Assembly (NCBI GenBank): GCA_024803745.1
Contig: JANJXV010000016.1
Location: forward strand, 40,281,001 to 40,345,000
Direction: 5' to 3'
DNA: 64,000 nucleotides
Source: Megascapheus bottae
Lineage: Eukaryota > Chordata > Mammalia > Rodentia > Geomyidae
Shown piece by piece: positions 51,601 to 60,600 of the stretch; within the stretch, counting starts at the first letter, position 1; every line of letters starts with the position of its first letter. The notes below the pieces were generated by a model. It searched no databases. It worked only from the letters and a program-made list of their open reading frames with translations, and had not been told where the DNA came from. The position numbers and the translations under genes were made by a program.

Positions 51601-54600
51601 CACACACAGCTAATTGCATCACTTTCCCTGTTCTATTTTACTACCTCGTAATAAGCTAGTTAAGTGATGCAATTCCAGGACTGGCTCCTGACACTGCATG
51701 TATAACAGAGTACCAGCCACTTACAGCAGAAGAGTCTCTTCTTATGATGAAACCAAGCTTATTACTGTAACTATTAACAGTGCAAGCCTCTTAGGAATAA
51801 AGTGCTTCCTAACAGCAACGCCCTCATATGTCAGTTATGGCAAAATGTTTTTATTCACATAACACATGAAAACGAAATAAGCAATCACAATAAGACAATG
51901 AAAGTTCTATTAATCAGGAATCGCAAATGTATTTTCTCAAATGAGCTGATTGAATATCATCCGAACACAATGAATCTACGTTGTTCTAATTTATCATATA
52001 ATGGCTTAAAGCTATCATTATATATAAATAAACTAATGTAATAAGTAGACAAACTCATTTTATTTAAATTTAGGTTAAGTCCCTAAAGGGTAAGTGCTAG
52101 GTACAGTTTTACTATAATCTATTGCATTTTCAAGTATTAATATGTATGCTAAGTTTTTTTCATAATAAGAACTTACCCAGATACTCTATGAGCAAACTCA
52201 ATGATATCATCTTTAGTTCGTGGTCCTCTGTAATTATATGCCAAGTCTCCTTTTAATCTTAAAAGAAAAAAATGAAAAAGGATAAATACTAATTATCAAA
52301 ACTGCTTTAATGTTTAAGAATCACGATCTGTTGCAGCATAAACTTATAGTGCTCAGAACAGCAAGTGTAGGGGAGTTTTATAAGTGGCATAGTCTGTAAA
52401 ACACAATGGGTAATTAACTTAGGACTGCCAGCATTGCAAAAACAGGCTGCAGTCCACTAGAGTTACATGAAAACAGTTTTCTCTGTATGGAACAGACACA
52501 CTGTGTCTAAGCCTTCAGCGCACAAATTCATGGACAAAACCTGGAGACACTGTGATTCTCACTATCTTCTCTATGAAAAGGGGAAAAAAGGAGAGAACTA
52601 ATAGATTTAAACAATACCATATCACCATTACTTAATAGATGAACAAATGTCCAGTATATAAACAGAATATAAAACTCTTCTACAACTTCACCTAATTCTT
52701 CAAAAGGGCCTTCCAGTGAGTTATTATGTATCTAATTAACTGAAAGTACAAAAAGAAGAAATAAAGAAGCATAACAGTACACTGCAATTAAACGGAAGAA
52801 AAAGAATGATCTGCTTAATTCAAAGGAAAAGAAACACTGGCTTTTTTTTCAACTGCAAGAAGGAAGTTCACACACACACACACACACACTCACACACACA
52901 ATAGGAAATAAGTTTAAATTACTCAATTCTGAAATGTTGATTCTAAAATTCTAAGATTCTAAAATGTTGAAAAAAATTCCTTATCACTAATAACTTTCAA
53001 AACAATTCACTGGTTAAAATCCTTTAAAAATCATCAAACCATTTCATCTAACCTGTATACTTAACTTTATTACATGACTTCAATACCCAAAATCAGAATT
53101 AGAATTGCGATTTTCTTTTTGTTTCACGTTAACTATATCCAAGCATGTGATCCACAAGGAGCTGTGAACCCTATCTCCCTAACAAGAGACCACATTCCTG
53201 TGGTGACCCCACATGCCATCAGCAAAACACACTGATTAGCACAGCCAAACTATTCAAGCAGAAGAAAGGCAGAAAGGTGTAAGCCTGATTTAAATACTTT
53301 GCCTATAAAGAAAACCTGGCTAAGCCCAGATCTTTCAGTCCTCCACGGTTATTACTTGGAATGAATATAAAATGTAAGCAGAGTGAACTAATAAAATTAT
53401 ACATATAAACATACAACACTCAACTTACAGCTTAATTGTTGGATAACCTCGAACTCCAAACTCTGAAGCAATGCCTTGATAAGAAAAAGAATAAATAATT
53501 CTAAATTTTTTTAAATGAGAAACTAGGTAATAAATAAGCCTTTTACTTAAAAGATATAGTTCTATGTATATAAACCCATGTACATATGTTTTAAAGCATT
53601 AAAAAAAGAAAAAAATGACAATTTATCATACAAAATAATTTCTCCGTCTATCCTATGTACTACACAAAATACGACAAAACAAAAATGAATGTCAAAAAGT
53701 AGTTAAAATAAGAACTCATTATAAAAGATATTTTGGTTAAAAAAAGAAAAACAAATATATAACGTACAAAAGTACATCTCATCAACTCCATTCCAGAACA
53801 AGTATTTATTCTATCTCAAGAATTTATTAAAAAAAATATTAAAAAGCCTCAATCTTCCTTTATTTCCTGACTTTTCAAAGAATGACAGTATATTAAATTA
53901 TAAAATATAAACTATACTTGCAAAAAATCACTTACTGTTGTCAATATAAAATCAAAAAATCAATTTTATCTACATTTTGGGGTTTCTGCTTTTGTAGTAA
54001 CAGGATAATCCTAATAACTGAATTTTCTTCAAGATTGTTCTGAAATACACTACGAGAAATATTTGCTACAACAGGATCATTGGAAAACAAAAATGAACAA
54101 GCATCAATAGAGAATCAGAACTTTTAAAAGTATAGCACTGTTTATCAAATTAATTACCATACTTCTTGAGAGCCAAGTCAAAAACAGAAAAGGTAAAGAG
54201 TCTCGGTTATTTGATCTGACACAAAATAGTTAAAAAATTATGCGAAGTGTACAGAATTAATGCACATAATTTTTCCCTTTACAACTACCTTACTTCCAGG
54301 GTAATTTGTTCATTACTGCTGGGGAAATTGTTCCCAGACTTGGGCTCAGATCTCTCAACTATATTAGTGATTTTCATAAGTATTGTTTCTTATTCCTCTC
54401 CAAGACAAAAGAATGACAAAGGAAATCTGTGGCTAAATAAGTCTCAAATCTCTCCCTCTTCATTGTCATCCCTCCCTAGACCTGTGGGAGTGTGTGACTG
54501 GAAGGATCTCCTTCGCAGGCAGTCAGCATACCTACTAGGAGAGGCACCATAAAGAGCAAGGCTACTCTGGAGACTCAGGCCTGTCCGTGAATATTCATGT

Positions 54601-57600
54601 GAACTATTCTAAAAGAGTATGAGTACAGTTCTTGGGACCACACTGCTCAAACTCAAATGACCTGGGGCATCATAGAATAAACTATTTTAAATGTTCCCCT
54701 TCCTAATGTGGGGCTAGCAAATACAAATTCTTATTACATTCTACTAAAACTCATTTAAAATGTCCAAACCATAAAGAATATAAAATTCAAACATAAAACA
54801 TAAAAAAATAGCTTGATTAGGAAAGGGAGTTATGTTCTACTAATAATATCGCCATATAACTATTTTTTAAAAATTGTAAGATCAAGTGTGGTGTGACCCC
54901 AGCAACCTTGGGAGACAAATATTATTAAGAGGACTGTAGTTTGAGGCCACCCTGGGACAAAATTTACTGAGGCCTCCATCTCAACCATCAAACCAGATGT
55001 GGTGACTCGTGATTCATGCCCATTAAATCTATGTGTAAGTAGGAGAATCAGGTCTGAAACTAGTCTAGGGAAACAATGGAGGCCCCTATGCATAAACGTA
55101 AAGCAAAAAAAAGAACTGGGGCACAACTCAAACGCCATCCCCATAATGGCAGAAACTGTACTTGCACAAATTAAAGAAAGAAAGCATGCAACCAAATGGA
55201 AACACAGCGATGGTCTTACAGAGTGAAGTTGTGAATCTCTAAATAGGCTTCATTACAAAAATACTTGCTCCCCAAGGATCTGTATCCTATCAATTAACTT
55301 GCATGACCTCCATGTTCACATCTAGAAGATGGAGATACCATCTGCCCTAAATACCTTGTCTACTTGACCACTAACCTTCATTTCCTAACACAATTTTTTG
55401 GTAGTACTGGGGACCGAGTCCTAAGTCATCATTAGCTTTAGCTTTCCGTAGAGAAGAGGAATCGTACAATAAAAAGCTACTGAGGAGGCTGAGATCTGAG
55501 GATCACTGTTCCCAAAGCCAGTCCTGGTAGAGAAATCTGCAGGACTCATTCCCAATTAACCACCAAAACCCCAGAAATGGAAGTGTGGGTCAAATAGTGG
55601 AGTATCAGACTTGAGTAAAAAAGCCAAAGCTAAAGTTCAAAGCCCAGTGTTAGCAAGTGCGCACACACGCACACGCACACACACACACATACACACACAC
55701 ACACGCACACAGGAGTTCACGTTCACATACACAAACCAGAGCAAGAGGATTAGAGGCATGGATCAAGCAGCAGTAGAGTACCTGCCCAGCAAGTTGTAAG
55801 GTCTTAATTTCAAACTCTAGTACTGATACATAAAAGTGTGTTTGTTTAGCTAACTTATCTAGACATAAAAACTTACTTTCATGAGTAACTACTAAACAGT
55901 AAATCTGTAACTTTAGTATCATTAAATATTCGTTGCAAGAAATATCAACTCAATCATGTTATTCTCTCCCTTTCTGTAACAGTACGTTGATATGTTTATT
56001 GTCTTTGCAAAGTTTCAAAAATTCAGCTGGTAGCTCACGCCTGTAATCCTAGCTTCTCAGGAGGCTGTGATCTGAGGATCACAGTTCAAATCCAATATGG
56101 GCAGCTAAAGACCATGAGACTCTTATCTCCAATTAACCTCTAGAAAACCAGAAGTGGTGCTGTGGCTCCAGAGGTAGGGCAGTAGCCTTGAGGTGAAGAG
56201 CTCAGGGACAGCGCCCATGCCCAGAGTTCAAGCCCCACAACTGGAAAGAACAACAAAAAAGATTCAAAAATTCATTTGTACAACTGGAAATACTGCTCAG
56301 CAGTAAAAGGGCCTGTTTTATGAGCAGGAAGACTTCAGTTCACACTCCAATTCTAACCAATTACATGCAACCACACCCACGCTTCTGCATTCTTCAGTAA
56401 TTCTAGCTCTAATTCACTGCAGTCTACGTTCCTGATTCAAAACACTAATAAAATTATCAGTTTAGATAAATAACTGAAAATGCACACGAAATGAATGTTC
56501 TTTTCCAGTGTGTGTGGCACTTCATTGAGATGTGCACAGTGTCACTTCCTCTCATGTTCTTCTTCATCAAGGGCCAGTCCCTCCTCCACAGCACAACACA
56601 GACACAAGTTCCTCTCGTGGTCCTCTGGACTATCTAGAAGCTGTGTCAGCAGTATTTTTTTCTAGCATTCGCCTTCTCAAAATTGTGCACTATTTCCCAA
56701 GGGATCGATAACTGGTAACAATCAGAGTGTCTTTCAGCATCATACATGTGCTAGGCTTTATGCCTTTTAAAAGACTCTGAATAGAACATTTTTATACCTC
56801 CACAACTCTGAAGATACCACTCCCTGAAGGCAAGGACACTAAAATTCAGAGGGACTACAGAAGTATTTTCTCCAAACTACAAAGCTGTGAAGATTAAAAC
56901 CTAGTTCTGGCTCACGTCAGAGGTGTAGTCCAGACAAGACAGTGGACTAAGGTAAAAGAAACGTAGTTTGTATTCTACTTTCTCTGTTAGCTAAAAGATA
57001 CAAAGGATGCTATGTGCTGCATCATTAAAACTTCAAAACAAGCAATGAAAACATTACAATGGGTATTTACCAATATGGAGAGTAAAGTTTAGGGCCTCAG
57101 AAACAATCCCAGTGTTACAGAGAGGACACAGGAAACAAAGGCAGGCCTTGCTTTCAACAGCTATGACACTTCCTGATTTCTATGACAACTTATACTTCTT
57201 TAGAGTTAATTTCTTTTCCAAAATACTTTAAGAACTTTGCTGGGAATGGGTCAGGTGATAATTATTTTGGGCTTCCAATAATATTTTTAGGAGTTAGCTA
57301 CTTTCTGTTACAACTGCTCATTTTTTGCCAATGGACCACAAAACCCGGCAAGACTACAGTAAACAGAAGTGTGGGCAGACCACACATGCCCTATCTCATT
57401 AAACTCATTTTCAGCTCCAATACCTTCTTAGCCCTTACTGTGTCGACACTACTTCCACTCATGTAAACATCCCACGTACTCCACTGTGGTGGTGTCCAAG
57501 GCTGTCACACGACAGCAACATCAAGAGTGACATTTAGATTCCTGTACGTGGCCCCTGTAAACTAACCACCTAAAATGGACTTGACTGGTAACAAATGAGG

Positions 57601-60600
57601 GTTTATAACTCCCCTAGGGCCACACTGCACTTTAAGTACTAAAGGCTAATTCATTTAACTCATAACCTATCAAGGCAATTTTGTAGGATAAAAAAAACCC
57701 ACTTTCTCCTGCAAGCCTTAAACACAGGAATGCATATAATTAAAACACTTTCCATGTAAGAACGGTAGAACAAGAAACTTGAAGAGAAGGCTCACTGGAG
57801 TAGGAAGTGGCATCCATCTTTCCAACTTTCACTGGAGAGCCAATGCTTTTCATCTCAAGACCAACTTCGTTCCAGATCGGTTCCAGTTTTTTACAATGGC
57901 CACACCATGGTGCATAGAACTATCCAAATTAAAAGAAAACATTAAAAAGCATTACTATATCGGCCTCCATGTTTAAAGAATGCTGTTGACTCTCAATATG
58001 GAAATTATCTGTATTAGACAGTCATTTCAGCACTGGTAGCTTACACCTATAAACCTGCCCTACCAGGTGGCTGAGATTTGAGGACTGTAGCTTGAAGCTG
58101 GAGTGGGCAGTAAGGTTTGTCAGATTCTTATCCCCAATTAATTGGCAAAAAAGGTAAGGGATAGTTGCCCAGGCCCAGAGTTTTAGCCTCAGTGCTAGCT
58201 GCATGATGAAAGATAAATGCACACATCCACACGAACACACACCTCATGCATTTTTAAAAATTGTTAAATTATATGTTTATAGTTTGTACGATTACTTGAA
58301 GATGATAAAAGTATAATTAAAATATACATAAATGTAGACAGGTTAACTTCTAGTACAAAAATTTTTCAGTTTATTTAAAATGACTAATTCATGTTTTTTT
58401 TGTTGTTGTTGTTTTGTTTTTTGCCAGTCCCAGGGCTTGAATTCAGGGCCTGAACACTGTTTTTAGGTTTCCTCAAGGCTAGAGCTCTACCATTTGAGCC
58501 ACAGCACCACTTCTCGCTTTTTCTATGTATGTGGTACTAAGGAATGGAACTCGAGGTCTTAGTGCATCCCAGGCAAAACTCCCAGCTCTAATAGTTTTTA
58601 AAAGATACTCAATCTAACAAAAATATGACTTCAAGTGACGCTTCAAGTGAATGTGTCCATATTTTATAAAAAATAAAACCCATCCTAGAAACCATGTGAA
58701 TACCACACCACATCCACCCCCGTTAACAAGCATTTGACTATTTTTTATTCCAGAAATTTGAGCAGAGTAGTTGCCCGACTTTTATGGCTTCTACTGCTAA
58801 AATGTGGGAGATCATTTAGATGACTGCTTTGGCTGAGAGGTAAGTCAGGATAGTTAAAATGAAACCGCAGCTTCCCTTACTTCTTTCAGAATTATGAAAC
58901 TATGAGGTGATACTTAGGCTCTTTGGTCAGACGCTGTACCCAACTGCTCAGGAAATGAGCTGATTTCCACCTAAGGAAATGTCTAGGGACATGTAGAGAA
59001 AGAATGAGGTGGAGGGTCTGGTGCCCCACTGAATGGCCTTGGAACTGTCCCCTCTGCTGCTCTGCCCCACTGATGTGCGACCACTTTCCACTGTGCTCAG
59101 GCATGTAAAACAAGCTCCAAATAGGACGAAGGGTAAGTATCTTTCAAACCTGAAAGTGAGGAAAGGAAAATGAAGCATGAACTGCCCACTATCAAGATGA
59201 ACATATGCTGTGACCACTAAGAGATACAATTACACTCAATCTTGTGGAAAGCATGCAGAAAGTGGATTTCCTAGGAAGAGCATATCATAATTCAGGATTC
59301 ACTGCGCTGAAAGTGGGCTCCAACTTCTGTCCTCGATGATTCCATGCCTCTGAATTTCATCAAAAATAGATAAGTTCCTTTGCCAGAAACTTTAAACTCA
59401 ATGGCTGAGTTTTATATGAAATGAGTAAAGTTAATATAAAACCTAGAGAATGACTGCAATAGATTATGTGCAACCACGAAGATGGAACAATGACATCTGC
59501 TCAGGATTTTTTTTATTTTTAAGGGAGGCAAAGAAAGTGACAGGGACTGTAACACCTTGATAAACTTCCTCACTCCCCCCAAAGGGAAAAAAAAAAAAAA
59601 AAGAAAGTGACAGGGAATACAGGGTATGTATAGAGATGTAATAATGAAATCCCTACCATCAATAACTAATATACTAACAAAAAATTAAAAATCAAACAAA
59701 AACCCTAAGAGTAAAATCAGAGAAAGCAAACTATAGATCCATAAGCACTGAAATGCACATTCTCTTCTTTTAGAAAATGTTACTCAACATAGAAGAGGAG
59801 GGTAATTAAACTTATATACTCACATCTACAAGCCAAATGTCATCTTTTCGATTTTCTTTAAACCTAAAGGCAAAAAATAAAAAAAAGAGCAATCTCTGAT
59901 TTGACACTAGCAAACATATGCAAGTACACACCACATGACACAGTTACAAACGTGAACACTACAGTCTCAAGTTTATAGTACAGGTAGAAATAAGTTGGTA
60001 ACTACAGGAAATGGAATCAAATTCTATCAATCATTTTTTACTCTATCAACTCTAACTTTTATCCTATTCGTTCAAGAATAAAAGAAGAGAATTAAGCTTT
60101 AAATAGTCAGACTAAACAATGTATTTGTTTAGTCTGATAGGCAAAAAAGAAGCTTTAGAAATCCTTTCTATGTCTGACGTTGGCTTTATGAGTAGGTAAC
60201 TTCAAACACTTGAAAACACTCTGGGAGGAGAGAATTACCATGTGCAGGTGTTCTTTCTCTTGTCACTATTCCCTAAGCAGTAAAGCATGACAATGTTACA
60301 CAACATCTACATGCTAACAGGCATTCTAAGTGACATAGCTATGACTTAAAAGGGACACAGTACATGTACACAAATCATTTACATTAGGTAATTTAGCATC
60401 CAAATCTTGTTAACTTCGAGTCCTGGAGCCGATCTCCAGGGACACCGGGGATGACTGAATGTGTATGTGTATCTATATATCTATATCCATATCTATAGAT
60501 ATACAGATGAGCACCTCAGCTCCTCACCATCCTGGCCACTAACATGCTCTGCCCTGTGGACTAGGACGCAATGTGTGCACACAGTGTGCCCGGACGGGGC

